A stretch of DNA of 55,060 nucleotides from Nostocaceae cyanobacterium (GCA_030065825.1 JASJCY010000015.1:1-55060); one strand, 5' to 3'. Counted from the stretch's first letter, positions 26,605 to 38,326 are shown. Translations and numbers: made by a program. Notes: a model not told the origin generated them from the sequence alone.

Positions 26605-28655
26605 TCATCATCTAATACTGATTGTCCACTCATCTTTTGAATATATTTAAAGATGTTTTCTAAATTTGATTGCTTATTTTCTGCAAGCAGAAATTCTACA
26701 AAAGCATCCAATCCCCAAACTTTTCCATTACCGTGCATAATTTCATAGACACCATCACTAAAAACATAAAGAGTAGTTTCTGGTTCAATTTTACAAGTCT
26801 CTTGGTCAAAATCAAACTGATCCAGAATACCAATAGGAATACTTTCTGTTGATAGCTTTATAACTGAATTACTATCTTTCTGTATTAAAATAGCAGGTGG
26901 ATGTCCCGCGCAAGAGTAAACTAATTCTCGTTCGATTCGCTTATAAACACCATACCAGATGCTAAAGTAGTTTTCTCCATTTTCTGTATCAATTTTAAAA
27001 ATATAATTTAGTTTTTTTAAGACATCTACAGGCTGATAAAAATTAATATTCGCCAAGGATTGTGTTCGTAAAATATTCAGTACAGAAACCGATAATAATG
27101 CAGACTTAATACCGTGTCCAGCAACATCTACTAAATAAATTACCAAGTTATTATCATCAAGCCAATAATAGTCAAAAATATCACCTCCTAGCTGAGTTGA
27201 AGGAACAAAAATTTGTTCAGTATTTACTTCACCAGTAATAGTAGATGGTAAAAGAGAACGCACATATTTAGCAGCCTGTTCTAATTCAGATTGCAGTATC
27301 AAATTCCATTTTTGTGATTCTTCTTCTGCTTGTTTGCGTTTGATAAACTGACCTATTTGACTGCCAATTGTGACCAGAAACGTCAGCAAATCGGCATCAT
27401 CATATTTTATGTCACAGCTAAAAAAAGTCATGACTCCTATTTTTTTGCCATCGCTATTAATTGGCACTGCAAAACCAGATTTCAAGCCTATTTTTTCTGC
27501 AATTGCAACTCTCTTCCAGCGCGAGTCTTCAACTAAATTGCTTATCCATAATGGTTCGTTATTTTCCCAAACAATACCAGGTAATCCAATTCCAGGCTTA
27601 AAAGTTATGGATTGAGTAATATTTTTAAACTCTAAAAAATCATCAGATGGTAAATACCAAATTTCTACGGGTTCTAAAACATTTTGTTGTGGATTTATAC
27701 TCCATAACTCCCCTATTGCCCACCCAAAATTTCTACATATTGCTCGGATAAATTTAGGTGTTGCTTCCTTGAGAGTAGCAGATTCTGCCAAAATTTGGGT
27801 GACACTATATTCTATTTTCTGGTATTGTTCTTGCCGCTTGAGTTCAGTAATATCATTAAGAGTTCCAGAAATACTAATTGGATTATTGTCTGCTGTCAAC
27901 ATCAAACAGGCATATATTTCTATCCATCCTATACTACCGTTACGATGTATATAGCGTAATTGATAGCGACAATCTGGAGTGGATTCTTGAATGTGATTAC
28001 TATTCATGAGGATAGTATTATATGCTAGATACCATTGGCGATCATTAGGATGAATAAAATCCACAAAGTTTTTTCCTAAACTTTCCTCAACCAAAAATCC
28101 CGTAATTTTTTCCCAAGCAGAATTAAGAAAAGTGAATTGTCCTTCAGTATTTGTTTGAAAGATAACCTCTTTGAGACTATTAACAACTGAACGATATTTT
28201 TTTTCGCTGTCTCGCAGTGCTTTTTCAGCCCAACTTGCTTCTAAAAGACGACGTAAGCGTTGTCGTAGCACTGCTGGACGAATAGGTTTAGTGACAAAAT
28301 CAGTTGCACCAACTGCAAAAGCGCGATCCACTGATTCTTTATCCTCAAGTCCAGTAATCATTAACACTGGTACTTGGAATTGCGCAGTACAAGAACTATC
28401 TTCCGATGAATTATTTAATGGCATATTGTGCAATTTTTCACAACAGGTAAATCCATCCATTTCTGGCATTATTGCATCTAATAAAACCATATCTGGTTGA
28501 TGTTCCTTGTAAGCAGCCAAACACTGTTCTCCATTCTCAACTTCTATAATTCGATAACCATCTTGTTTGAGAATCAGATTAAGCATGATTCTGGTTGATT
28601 TATCGTCATCAGCTAGTAGTATTAGAGGAGATTTTTGATAAGTTTTAGTATGCAT
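26574..28655 (-). CDS. Response-regulator PP2C phosphatase (REC-PAS-GAF-SpoIIE)
   Basis: A 693-residue RsbU/SpoIIE-type serine phosphatase. A receiver domain comes first (DDD 16-18, phosphoacceptor D60 in VLLDAIMP, K123 in TKP). A PAS domain follows at about 150-275 and a GAF domain at about 280-440. The PP2C domain at 450-693 has its metal-binding motifs LGGD 489-492, DVAGHG 510-515, SDG 633-635 and DDDFS 682-686. Such enzymes dephosphorylate STAS antagonists and so reactivate them. It is convergent with the STAS gene and divergent from a hybrid kinase with an HPt domain that could phosphorylate its receiver. I infer it is the input arm of a partner switch acting on the glycosyltransferase. 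Confidence 0.92.
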   Translation of the reverse strand: MHTKTYQKSPLILLADDDKSTRIMLNLILKQDGYRIIEVENGEQCLAAYKEHQPDMVLLDAIMPEMDGFTCCEKLHNMPLNNSSEDSSCTAQFQVPVLMITGLEDKESVDRAFAVGATDFVTKPIRPAVLRQRLRRLLEASWAEKALRDSEKKYRSVVNSLKEVIFQTNTEGQFTFLNSAWEKITGFLVEESLGKNFVDFIHPNDRQWYLAYNTILMNSNHIQESTPDCRYQLRYIHRNGSIGWIEIYACLMLTADNNPISISGTLNDITELKRQEQYQKIEYSVTQILAESATLKEATPKFIRAICRNFGWAIGELWSINPQQNVLEPVEIWYLPSDDFLEFKNITQSITFKPGIGLPGIVWENNEPLWISNLVEDSRWKRVAIAEKIGLKSGFAVPINSDGKKIGVMTFFSCDIKYDDADLLTFLVTIGSQIGQFIKRKQAEEESQKWNLILQSELEQAAKYVRSLLPSTITGEVNTEQIFVPSTQLGGDIFDYYWLDDNNLVIYLVDVAGHGIKSALLSVSVLNILRTQSLANINFYQPVDVLKKLNYIFKIDTENGENYFSIWYGVYKRIERELVYSCAGHPPAILIQKDSNSVIKLSTESIPIGILDQFDFDQETCKIEPETTLYVFSDGVYEIMHGNGKVWGLDAFVEFLLAENKQSNLENIFKYIQKMSGQSVLDDDFSLLKITFC

Positions 28656-28965
28656 CTTGTTTTTGCTCCTAGCTATAAAATTTCAATTTTATATAATTCC
28701 TAAAACAGCTTTTTTTCCGGTCTTCAATCTCCAATGAGAGTATTTCATTACTTTTCTATCAAAAAATATCAACTAAGATTTCAGGCTGACTAATTTTCTC
28801 TAGCAATATTCTCTATAATAATTCCCATAAATGGTTTCTGATTGATAATTTACAACTAGGATAAATATCAAATCCAATCTAGATACTACTTTCAGTATTT
28901 TCACCCAACTGAATTATTAAGAAAAAGTTTATGATAGTTGCCACTATGTATTTTTCAAGCCAAAA
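28656..28965. promoter_or_regulatory. Divergent promoter region, phosphatase and hybrid kinase
   Basis: A 310-base AT-rich gap between the two divergent signalling genes. On the minus strand GGAGCAAAAACAAG precedes the phosphatase ATG. No clear operator or repeat was seen. Confidence 0.4.
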
Positions 28966-31900
28966 ATGCGGAAAAATTTGGGTTTAGGAACTAAATTTAA
29001 TGTCCTATTGATATTTATTCTGATTGTTGGCAGTATTATTAGCGGTATGGCTTTATCATCTGCAATGTATAACCAAGCTGAAATAGAAGTCAAGGAAAGA
29101 GCAGCAATGCTTATCCAGACTATGAATTCAGTTAGAAACTACACTAGTGAAAATATTCAACCACTTTTTGCAGATAGTTTAGAGGGCAGCCCAAATTTTA
29201 TTAGAGAAACTGTACCTACCTATTCTGCCAGAGAAATATTTGAAAATTTCCGTCAAAACCCAATTTACAGTAATTTCTTATATAAAGAAGCAACATTAAA
29301 TCCTACTAATCCTAGAGATAAAGTGGATGATTTTGAGTCTAAATTAATCCAAAAATTTCGTCAAGATAAGGATTTAACAGAGCTTACGGGTTATCGAAAT
29401 ATCTCAGGTAAGAATTTATTTTATATTGCTCGTCCATTAACAATCCAAAAAGAAAGTTGTTTGCAATGTCATGGGAATCCCGAACAAGCACCCAAAAGTC
29501 TGATTGCTACTTATGGTTCTCAAGCAGGTTTTGCTTGGAAACTCAATGATATAGTTGCGTCTCAAACTATTTATGTTCCTGCTGATAAAGTGTTTGCAAA
29601 ATCTAAGGAATATTTTGTATTTACAATTATAATTTTTATTAGTATTTTTAGTATTTTAGTGGTTTTGATTAATGTTTTTTTTAAAGGTTCAGTAATTAAA
29701 CCAATTAAGCAATTAATTAAAATGACTGAAAGGCTGAAAAAAGGAAATATAAATCTTACATCAGAAAACTATTTTCAGTGCCTCAATTTTAGAGAAATTT
29801 CTAGGTATAAAGATGAACTAGGAGAACTGGTAAAAGCATTTCAACACATGGCTTTAGAAGTCATCGCAAGGGAAAATAAGCTGAATCAAGCTAAGGAAGA
29901 AATAAGACGTAGTGAAGAATATTTTCGTTCTTTAATTGAGCAGGCATCAGATGTTATTGTTATTATAAACGAGGAACAAAATATCTCTTATGTTACTGCT
30001 TCAGTTAAATCAATTTTAGGATATACAACAGAAGGATTAATTAATAATAATATTTTGGATTATGTACATCCAATAGAGAAGGAGAAAGTAGCAAAATTAT
30101 TCCATGAATTCAATCAAAGTCATCAATTATCAACAGCAATAGAATTAACTTTTTGTCATCAAGACGGTTCTTGGCACATATTAGAAGCAGTTTGTAATAA
30201 TTTACTACATGACCAAATTGTTCAAGGCATTATTATTAATCTTCGTGATTTAACCGAGCGCAAACAAGCAAATGAAAGATTAAGGTTATTAGAGTCAGTA
30301 GTAGTGAATGCTAATGATGCCATTGTCATTACTGAAGCTGAACCAAATGATGCACCATATGGACCAAAAATTGTCTATGTCAATAAAGCATTTACGGAAA
30401 TGACGGGTTATAGTTTAGAGGAAGTCTTAGGAAAAACACCCCGTATTTTACAAGGTGCAAAAACAGACAAAACCAAATTGATTCAAGTTCGCAATGCTAT
30501 TAAAAAATGGCAACCAGTTAACGTAGAATTAATCAATTATCGCCAAGATAGGACAGAGTATTGGGTAGAAATGAATCTTGTACCCATCGCTAATGAAAGC
30601 GGTTGGTTTACTCATTGGGTTGCGATAGAAAGGGATATTACAGAACGCAAATTAACTGAAGAAGAATTGCGAGGTAGCGAAGCATCAATTCGTAATTTAT
30701 ATGAAGTTATAGCAAATCAGGAGTTGAACTTTACAGAAAGGGTTGAACAAATGCTGAATATGGGATGTCAGCGATTTGGTTTAGAAATTGGTATACTTAG
30801 CAAGATAGAAAATAATTCTTATGAAGTAATTGCAGTCCAAATTCCTACAGATTCACCACTGCAAATTTATCCCGGAGATATTTTTGATTTGAGTCAAACA
30901 TATTGTAATGAAACTCTCCGGGTAAATAAGCCAATTTGTATTCTGAAAGCTGGGGATAATATTAAATGGAAAAACCATCCTTGTTACATTAATAATCAGC
31001 TAGAAAGTTATATAGGAACTACCGTAATTGTAGGTGGTGTGATTTATGGAACTCTAAATTTTTCCAGTTGGAGTCCTAAATTATCCAGTTGTAGGGCAGT
31101 ACAAATAGAACTCTTAAGATTAATGGCTCAATGGCTGGGTGGTGAAATTGAGCGTCAACAGTTCCAAATGGCTCTGCAACAACAGTTACAGCGCACAATT
31201 TTACTAGAAAAAATTACCCAAGAAATTCGCCAAAGTTTAAATACACAACAAATTTTTCAAACGACGGTGGAGCAAGTTGGTAAATTATTTGGGGTTAATC
31301 GCTGTGTACTTCATACCTATATTAAATACCCTGCTCCACAACTTACCTGTGTGGCTGAATATTTAACCGCTGATAATATATCAATGCTGCATACAGAAAT
31401 ACCTATTTTGAATAACAAACACGCACAAAAAGTATTATCTCAAGATGCAGCAGTTGTTTCCCATGATGTATTTAATGAACCCTTATTGAAGGAAGTAACT
31501 GTAATTTGCGAACACCTGAATATGAAATCTATGGTGGCAATTCGTACTTCTTATCAAGGACAAACTAATGGAGTATTAGGTTTGCATCAATGCGATTACA
31601 TAGGTTATTGGAAAAAAGATGAAATTGAATTACTAGAAGCGGTTGCTGCTCAGGTAGGTATTGCTCTTGCTCAAGCACAGTTGCTGGAGAGAGAAACTCA
31701 GCAAAGTGAACAATTAGCTCAACAAAATGAGGAATTGAATTTAGCAAAAAAAGCAGCAGAAGCAGCTAACCGTGCCAAAAGTGAATTTCTGGCTACTATG
31801 AGCCATGAAATTCGCACACCAATGAATGCAGTAATTGGAATGACAGGATTACTTTTAGAGACTAAATTAGATGAGCAACAACTAGATTTTGTGCAAATTA

Positions 31901-33735
31901 TTCGTAGTAGTGGTAATGTTTTATTGACATTAATTAATGATATCTTAGATTTTTCTAAAATTGAAGCTGGTAAACTAGAGTTAGAAGAACAACCTTTTGA
32001 CTTACGTTCTTGTATTGAAGAAGCACTGAATGTATTAGCAACAAAAGCTTCAGAAAAACAATTGGAATTAGCATATCTCATCGATCCATTAACTCCTAAT
32101 CAGATTGTAGGGGACGTTACTCGTCTACGACAAATATTAGTTAACCTGCTAAGTAATGCAGTTAAATTCACAAAAGCTGGAGAAGTAATCATCTATGTGA
32201 AGGCAAATTTGCAGGATAAGAATGAAGATGAATCTTCATTACCAATTTACGAAATTGAATTCGCAGTTAAAGATACTGGTATTGGTATTCCTGCGGATAA
32301 AATGGAGCGTTTATTTAAATCTTTTAGCCAAGTAGATGCATCTACAACACGTCAGTATGGGGGAACAGGACTTGGTTTAGCTATTAGTAAACGCTTGAGT
32401 GAAATCATGGGTGGGAAAATGTGGGTAGAAAGTGAGGTCGGGGTTGGCTCAACTTTTTACTTCACAATCTTAGGAAATGCTGCTCTTGATGCACTACATC
32501 AACAAGAAATTTTCAATCAAGAATTTATTGGCAAACATCTATTAATTGTGGATGATAATGCAACTAATAGAAAGATTATTAACTTACAAACACAATTATG
32601 GGGAATGAGTAGTTGTGCTGTATCTTCAGGAAAAGAAGGCTTGGAATTGATTGCCAAAGGAGTTAATTTTGATATAGCAATTATAGATATGCAAATGCCT
32701 GATATTGATGGTTTAACCCTAGCGAGAAAAATTCGTCAATATCCTGACTATCACAATTTACCATTAGTCATGTTAACCTCTTTATGCAAACAAGATATTA
32801 CTCCCCAAGCAACTGATATAAATTTTGCTGCTATACTTAACAAACCCCTACAAAATCATCAACTACATCGTGTATTAGCTCAAATTTTTGGTGCAAAAAT
32901 AATTAAAGTCAGCCCATCTTCTGTAAAGACTGCAATAAATCAATCACAAACACAAAACTCTTCTATACAAAACCTGCGTATTTTGTTAGCAGAAGATAAT
33001 GTAGTCAATCAAAAACTGGCTATTTTGACTCTTAAAAAAATGGGACATGCTGCTGATATTGCTAGCAATGGATTAGAAGTAATTGAAGCACTACATCGTC
33101 AACCTTATGATATGGTATTGATGGATGTGCAAATGCCAGAAATGGATGGATTAACTGCAACACAGGAGATTTGCAAGTATTGGTCATCTTCATCTCGTCC
33201 TCGGATTATTGCCATGACTGCCAATGCAATGCAAGAAGATAAGGAAAAATGTTTGCAAGCTGGCATGGATGATTATATCAGTAAACCAATTCGAGTTGAA
33301 GAATTAAAACAAGCCCTCAGTCGTTGTCAACCACTTACTTTTAATCAGTCATATTTAGTGGAAATAACACAGAATCAAACGATTGATACTACAGTTTTAC
33401 AAACATTAATTGATATGGCTGGAGAAGAAGCTCCCATTATTATTAATGAGTTAATTAATAGTTATTTACAAGATGCTGAGGTGAGACTAAAAACCATTGC
33501 TACTGCAATAGAAGGGCAAAATCCATCACTATTATATCAAGCTGCTCATGCTCTCAAATCTGCTAGTGCTAATATTGGTGCTAATACCATGGCTGATTTA
33601 TCTAAACAGTTAGAAGCCATTAGCCGTGCTGGCAATATCGATGGTACAGCAACATTATATATGCAGCTTCAAGGAGAATATCAACAAGTTAAAAACTCAT
33701 TACAATTATATTCACAACAGACTATTAACTCTTAA
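28966..33735 (+). CDS. Hybrid histidine kinase with DUF3365 sensor, 2 REC and HPt
   Basis: A 1589-residue membrane sensor. The first helix is at about 10-30. The periplasmic DUF3365 domain has the haem-binding-type motif CLQCH at 165-169. A second helix (about 218-243) and a HAMP domain follow. Then come two PAS domains (about 320-440 and 445-565), two GAF domains (about 580-730 and 750-910), HisKA with phospho-His in [10 protein letters not shown] (H947), an HATPase domain with GTGLGLAIS, two receivers (phosphoacceptors D1241 and D1387) and a C-terminal HPt domain with H1528 in [12 protein letters not shown]3365 proteins can bind c-type haem, so redox or small-ligand sensing is inferred. The HPt could pass phosphate to a separate receiver, for instance that of the divergent phosphatase. 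Confidence 0.92.
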   Translation: MRKNLGLGTKFNVLLIFILIVGSIISGMALSSAMYNQAEIEVKERAAMLIQTMNSVRNYTSENIQPLFADSLEGSPNFIRETVPTYSAREIFENFRQNPIYSNFLYKEATLNPTNPRDKVDDFESKLIQKFRQDKDLTELTGYRNISGKNLFYIARPLTIQKESCLQCHGNPEQAPKSLIATYGSQAGFAWKLNDIVASQTIYVPADKVFAKSKEYFVFTIIIFISIFSILVVLINVFFKGSVIKPIKQLIKMTERLKKGNINLTSENYFQCLNFREISRYKDELGELVKAFQHMALEVIARENKLNQAKEEIRRSEEYFRSLIEQASDVIVIINEEQNISYVTASVKSILGYTTEGLINNNILDYVHPIEKEKVAKLFHEFNQSHQLSTAIELTFCHQDGSWHILEAVCNNLLHDQIVQGIIINLRDLTERKQANERLRLLESVVVNANDAIVITEAEPNDAPYGPKIVYVNKAFTEMTGYSLEEVLGKTPRILQGAKTDKTKLIQVRNAIKKWQPVNVELINYRQDRTEYWVEMNLVPIANESGWFTHWVAIERDITERKLTEEELRGSEASIRNLYEVIANQELNFTERVEQMLNMGCQRFGLEIGILSKIENNSYEVIAVQIPTDSPLQIYPGDIFDLSQTYCNETLRVNKPICILKAGDNIKWKNHPCYINNQLESYIGTTVIVGGVIYGTLNFSSWSPKLSSCRAVQIELLRLMAQWLGGEIERQQFQMALQQQLQRTILLEKITQEIRQSLNTQQIFQTTVEQVGKLFGVNRCVLHTYIKYPAPQLTCVAEYLTADNISMLHTEIPILNNKHAQKVLSQDAAVVSHDVFNEPLLKEVTVICEHLNMKSMVAIRTSYQGQTNGVLGLHQCDYIGYWKKDEIELLEAVAAQVGIALAQAQLLERETQQSEQLAQQNEELNLAKKAAEAANRAKSEFLATMSHEIRTPMNAVIGMTGLLLETKLDEQQLDFVQIIRSSGNVLLTLINDILDFSKIEAGKLELEEQPFDLRSCIEEALNVLATKASEKQLELAYLIDPLTPNQIVGDVTRLRQILVNLLSNAVKFTKAGEVIIYVKANLQDKNEDESSLPIYEIEFAVKDTGIGIPADKMERLFKSFSQVDASTTRQYGGTGLGLAISKRLSEIMGGKMWVESEVGVGSTFYFTILGNAALDALHQQEIFNQEFIGKHLLIVDDNATNRKIINLQTQLWGMSSCAVSSGKEGLELIAKGVNFDIAIIDMQMPDIDGLTLARKIRQYPDYHNLPLVMLTSLCKQDITPQATDINFAAILNKPLQNHQLHRVLAQIFGAKIIKVSPSSVKTAINQSQTQNSSIQNLRILLAEDNVVNQKLAILTLKKMGHAADIASNGLEVIEALHRQPYDMVLMDVQMPEMDGLTATQEICKYWSSSSRPRIIAMTANAMQEDKEKCLQAGMDDYISKPIRVEELKQALSRCQPLTFNQSYLVEITQNQTIDTTVLQTLIDMAGEEAPIIINELINSYLQDAEVRLKTIATAIEGQNPSLLYQAAHALKSASANIGANTMADLSKQLEAISRAGNIDGTATLYMQLQGEYQQVKNSLQLYSQQTINS

Positions 33736-33827
33736 GCTATGGGATTTTCTGCCATTTTTACCTTCATATTTGCAATTTACAGATTAAATGTCATCATGAG
33801 AAAGTCAATATTGCCACGATGTTGTAA

Positions 33828-35114
33828 ATGTCAACTCATTTAAGACAATTTTTGCATTTATTATTAATTTTATCTATACAAAAGATATTTATACAATTTC
33901 TGCAATCTCTAATTGTATGTGTTTGTATATTAGTGTCATCAACTGAAACCCAGGCAATAGCAAAAAATTCTTGGATAAAGAATATAGAAAATGATGACTT
34001 ATTACAATTAGAATTAACTCCTCAAGCAACTGATAGTGATTTGCTCAAATTAGACAAGTTATCAAAACAAAAAATCTCTCCTTTAGAAGTAGATTCTTTT
34101 TTAATAGCTGCTCCAGAAAACTTGAATCCAGGATTAAAATTACCTCCTCCACCAGAACCAAAGCCAAAGCCAAAGCCAAAGCCAAAGGAACCAACAGAGA
34201 GTAATAAAAAATTACCTCCTTCATTAGTATTAGAAAGTCTAACTCCAAATTTTAGTTTTTCTGAAGATAAGTTTGGGCAAAGTAATTTATTTATTGAAGA
34301 AACTGCTGTATTTCGTTTACCTAATGGCAATAAAGTCAAATTTAAAACAGGCTTTAATTCCTTCAAACAGGAAGAAATAGACACAATTAATAATATTCCG
34401 CTCCAATTTGGATGGGAAGGAAAAATTGACAAAGTAAATTTAGCTATTAACGGAGGAGTTGATATATTTAATCGTTTGCCAATTGTTCCTAATTTTAGCT
34501 TTAAAGCAGAATATCCTATTTTTGCTAACGTTAATTCAGATGGAAAATTAAAATCATTATTAGTAGCAACTGGAGTAGTGGAACACGCACCTTATAAATT
34601 CAATGCTGAAACCTTAGATAATCAAATCAAATTTTGGCGTATTCGACCTAGTGTATATTGGCAAATAGATCCCCAGACAAGTTTTTTCTCTTTAGGACAA
34701 TTTGGCTTTTTCAATGATGGTAACCAGGAATTTCAATCTTTTAGTCGATTAGAACGTAAATTAGGTCAATTTTCTGTGGCTACAAATCTATTTACTTGGA
34801 GTTTTCAGCAAAATTTAGGAGAAGATAGCGGTTATTTTTCTCCTCCTGATTTTCTCGTCTATAATGCTGAAATTGCTTGGCAAGGAAATATATTTAAATT
34901 TTTAAAATGTAGATTATCAGCTAATTTTGGTAAGCAGAGACTCAGAGGAACATGGGACAATGCAAATAGTTATCAAGCCCTTTGTACTAGTCAATTTTCA
35001 TCAAATGTAGAACTAGATTTAGGATATTCTTTTTCTAATATCCGCGCACGCGATACTAGAGATAGTTCATATAACAATCAATCTCTCACAGGACAGTTAC
35101 GAATCAATTTCTAA
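33828..35114 (+). CDS. Putative outer-membrane barrel of the polysaccharide locus
   Basis: A 428-residue exported protein. The N terminus is hydrophobic (LIVCVCILVSSTETQA, signal cleavage near residue 45). A spacer holds a PKPKPKPKPK run, and from about 140 on the protein alternates polar and hydrophobic residues, with aromatic belts and the C-terminal sequence QLRINF. A final Phe after such strands is the hallmark of outer-membrane beta-barrels. In cellulose systems BcsC ends in a barrel that exports the polymer; I infer the same job here from position alone, since no sequence family is recognised. It starts 93 bases after the hybrid kinase, on the same strand. Confidence 0.65.
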   Translation: MSTHLRQFLHLLLILSIQKIFIQFLQSLIVCVCILVSSTETQAIAKNSWIKNIENDDLLQLELTPQATDSDLLKLDKLSKQKISPLEVDSFLIAAPENLNPGLKLPPPPEPKPKPKPKPKEPTESNKKLPPSLVLESLTPNFSFSEDKFGQSNLFIEETAVFRLPNGNKVKFKTGFNSFKQEEIDTINNIPLQFGWEGKIDKVNLAINGGVDIFNRLPIVPNFSFKAEYPIFANVNSDGKLKSLLVATGVVEHAPYKFNAETLDNQIKFWRIRPSVYWQIDPQTSFFSLGQFGFFNDGNQEFQSFSRLERKLGQFSVATNLFTWSFQQNLGEDSGYFSPPDFLVYNAEIAWQGNIFKFLKCRLSANFGKQRLRGTWDNANSYQALCTSQFSSNVELDLGYSFSNIRARDTRDSSYNNQSLTGQLRINF

Positions 35115-36007
35115 AATACTTCACTTTCAGGACAACTATATTTTGTGGATGTGGATGAATACGGTTCAGTTAAGGAAAATAGTAAGTTGGGTAGAGTGAC
35201 AGTGTAAACGACCAAAGAGAGGCTCCGCGTCTACGTTCCTCAACCTACAGCAGTTTTAGTTTTCAGGCTTAACTGTAGCTTGCTTTTGCGCAGCAGTACG
35301 GTATTGTTTTATAGATATAAATTTACTATAAAATTACTATTTGATTTTTGTTGGCTTAGCCTGCGCTTGCGCTTAGAAATACGTAGGCTGTGTTGTCCCA
35401 TAGCGCAACGTACTATCAATGATTTAAGGTGCGTTAGCCTACGGTATAACACACCCTACATCTACATTTACATTAAACTTATATTGCTTCATATACATTG
35501 AATTTTTCTCGCCGACTTACTTATCCTATTCTCGGTGTGAGTATATTTATATTTGATATTATGGATATATTTACGAACTAGGAATTTTGCAACTTATTTT
35601 GACTCTCAGTATTAATATTGATTTGTTTCTAAAAACTTGTAAACTTTATAGTTGCCATTTAGTCTACTAGGCAAATAGTCCTAGAATAATGTTGATAAAA
35701 AATAGGGACTATTTTAAATTTTCATAAATGGGTATTGCCATACAAATATAAACAATGGAAGCGGTTTTTTTTTAACAATGGCATTTCCCCTTATTGTATT
35801 TTCCAAAAATTTCTTTATCAAACACAAACAAAAAAATAGTAAATTTGCGAATTTCCAATTTTTGATTTATGGATTTTAATGTTTATTGTGAGACTTATTG
35901 TTCCTTTTAGGCTTCAACAAACTTCTTTGGCTAAGTTGATTTAATAACCTATTTTTTGTAAGCACTCAATAATCTCTTATTTTTGACAAAATTTAAGGAA
36001 CTTTAAA
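35115..36007. other. 890-bp spacer upstream of the RTX-GH16 gene
   Basis: No gene is seen. Near 35340-35460 lies repeat-like text (TGCGCTTGCGCTTAGAAATA, GTGCGTTAGCCTACGGTATA) of a type scattered in cyanobacterial genomes. The 500 bases before the next start are very AT-rich and form a long leader or promoter region. Confidence 0.45.
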
Positions 36008-38326
36008 ATGACTACTACTAAAAGAATCAATTTAACCGAAGAGAATGAAGTTTGGTATGGCTGGGAAAATGACACTAACTATGAAGTATTTGCAGGAGGA
36101 GGAGACGATACTCTCTATGGCTTTGATGGTGATGATACCCTTGATGGTGGAATGGGTAACGATGAAATTTATGGCGCAAATGTGAGTGATTCTTTAAGAG
36201 GTGGTCAGGGACACGATAAGTTAGATGGTGGGGAAGGTAACGACACCCTGAATGGTGGAGAAGGTGACGACACCCTTTTTGGTTACACTGGTAACGATAC
36301 CTTGCTGGGTGGTGATGGTAATGATTTGATTTTCGGCTATGATGGCGATGACTGGATAGATGCAGGTGCAGGCACAGATACCGTTTCTGGTGAAAACCAT
36401 CAAGACACCATATATGGAGGAGATGGAGACGATTACCTTGATGGTGGAAATGGGAAAGACACCATATATGGTGAAATTGGGAATGATTACCTAAATGGTT
36501 ATAATGGTCAAGATTACTTAGACGGGGGTGCAGATAATGACACATTGGATGGCGGTAGTGCCGATGATACCCTAGTTGGAGGAGTGGGTAACGACTCACT
36601 CGATGGTGGAGATGGTAACGACCAACTAGACGGAGTTGGTATTTCTGGGATTAATTCAATTGATATCCTGATTGGTGGAAATAATGCTGATACATTTATC
36701 CTCGGTAATCATACCCAGGTTTACTACGATGACGAAAACCTTAATAGCAATGGTGTAAATGACTACGCAATACTTAAGGATTTTCACCGTCTTGAAGATA
36801 AGATTCGCCTCCACGGTTCAGCCAATAATTATGTTGTTGCAGATATTCCCACTGAACTAGAAACATCTTTTGCTAGTGTTACATCCGCCATTTATTTGGA
36901 TACTGATGGTAGTGGGGATTGGGGTAACACAGATGAATTAATCGCAGTGGTAGAGAATATCAGTGCTAATAGCTTAGTGCTGGATGGAGATTATTTTGAA
37001 TACACCGATAATCCAAATGCCTTTCCCTGGCATCCAGACAATGATTCTGGCTGGGAACTAGTATTTAGTGATGAATTTAATGCCACTGCCTTGGATCTCA
37101 ATAAATGGAACACACGTTATACCACTTTCCCGCAATATGACGGTCGAACTAACCCTTGGAATAACGAATCTCAGTACTATGTTGGTGATAATGAAGTCAT
37201 CGATGGAGTAGTCCATGATGCCTTTGAATTTGACAATGGTATTTTACGTATAGTTGCTAAAGAGTTACAACAACCCACCACTGCCGAAATTGGTTCACCT
37301 ACCGCAGGTTTAGAGGATGTCAAAACCTTTGACTATACATCTGGTATGCTTTCCAGCCATAACAACTATGCCTTCACCTATGGCTATATGGAAATTCGCG
37401 CCAAAGTGCCCATAGGACAAGGAATCTGGCCCGCTTTCTGGATGTTACCCTCTTCCGGAGAATGGCCCCCAGAAATTGATGTGATGGAAATGCGTGGAGA
37501 TAGACCAGATACTGTATTTAACACAGTACACTACGAAGATAACTCGGGCAATCATCAGTATTTTCAGGGAGAACAGACATTTTCTGGTATTGATTTTTCT
37601 CAAGACTTCCATACCTTTGCAGTCAATTGGAACTCAGACAAACTAACTTGGTACATCGATAATCATGCGGTGTTTACAACCGACAATAACATTCCTGATG
37701 TGCCTATGTTTTTGCTGGCTAATCTTGCCATTGGTGGTTATTTTCCCGGTTCTGCAGATGAAACTACCCCAAACACTAACAATTTTGAGATTGACTACAT
37801 CCGTGTTTACCAGGATGCATCAGGTATCTTACATGGTGGTTTAGCTGATGATACACTCACCAAAGAAATTGGCAGTCTCTTTGGAGAAGCAGGAAACGAT
37901 ATTCTCACAGGAGGGACGGGTAATAACACCCTGAATGGTGGAGAAGGCAATGATACACTAATTGGTGTTGATAAGACAGCTATGCAACCCGGTCTAGGTG
38001 AAACAGATACATTCACAGGTGCAGAAGGTCAAGATACCTTTGTTTTAGGTGACGGTACGAATGTATACTACAACGATGGGGATAATTTCCTCCCCGGTTT
38101 AGAAGACTACGCCTTAATTACAGATTTTAATAGTACAGAAGATATAATCCAGCTGACTGGTCAAGTAAATGATTATGTTCTAGGCGCTGTATCTTTTGTA
38201 ACTGGAACTGGGATTTATCAAGACACTGATGCAGATGCAACCTTCAGTTCCATGGATGAATTGATTGCAGTTGTGCAAGGAAATACTGGATTCAGCCTCA
38301 CAGATAGTTCCTTCCTGTACGTTTAA
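36008..38326 (+). CDS. RTX-repeat protein with GH16 glucanase domain
   Basis: A 772-residue secreted enzyme. Residues about 25-215 are hemolysin-type Ca-binding nonapeptides (GGxGxDxLx); a few more lie at about 600-660. Between them, at about 340-600, is a glycoside hydrolase family 16 domain with WELVFSDEFNA, YMEIRAKVP and the catalytic signature EIDVME (E489, D491, E494). GH16 enzymes cut beta-1,3/1,4-glucans or galactans. There is no signal peptide, which fits type I secretion of RTX proteins; the transporter is not in the window. AAGGAA precedes the ATG. Next to a cellulose-synthase-like locus, it probably trims or releases the polymer; that is inference. Confidence 0.9.
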   Translation: MTTTKRINLTEENEVWYGWENDTNYEVFAGGGDDTLYGFDGDDTLDGGMGNDEIYGANVSDSLRGGQGHDKLDGGEGNDTLNGGEGDDTLFGYTGNDTLLGGDGNDLIFGYDGDDWIDAGAGTDTVSGENHQDTIYGGDGDDYLDGGNGKDTIYGEIGNDYLNGYNGQDYLDGGADNDTLDGGSADDTLVGGVGNDSLDGGDGNDQLDGVGISGINSIDILIGGNNADTFILGNHTQVYYDDENLNSNGVNDYAILKDFHRLEDKIRLHGSANNYVVADIPTELETSFASVTSAIYLDTDGSGDWGNTDELIAVVENISANSLVLDGDYFEYTDNPNAFPWHPDNDSGWELVFSDEFNATALDLNKWNTRYTTFPQYDGRTNPWNNESQYYVGDNEVIDGVVHDAFEFDNGILRIVAKELQQPTTAEIGSPTAGLEDVKTFDYTSGMLSSHNNYAFTYGYMEIRAKVPIGQGIWPAFWMLPSSGEWPPEIDVMEMRGDRPDTVFNTVHYEDNSGNHQYFQGEQTFSGIDFSQDFHTFAVNWNSDKLTWYIDNHAVFTTDNNIPDVPMFLLANLAIGGYFPGSADETTPNTNNFEIDYIRVYQDASGILHGGLADDTLTKEIGSLFGEAGNDILTGGTGNNTLNGGEGNDTLIGVDKTAMQPGLGETDTFTGAEGQDTFVLGDGTNVYYNDGDNFLPGLEDYALITDFNSTEDIIQLTGQVNDYVLGAVSFVTGTGIYQDTDADATFSSMDELIAVVQGNTGFSLTDSSFLYV

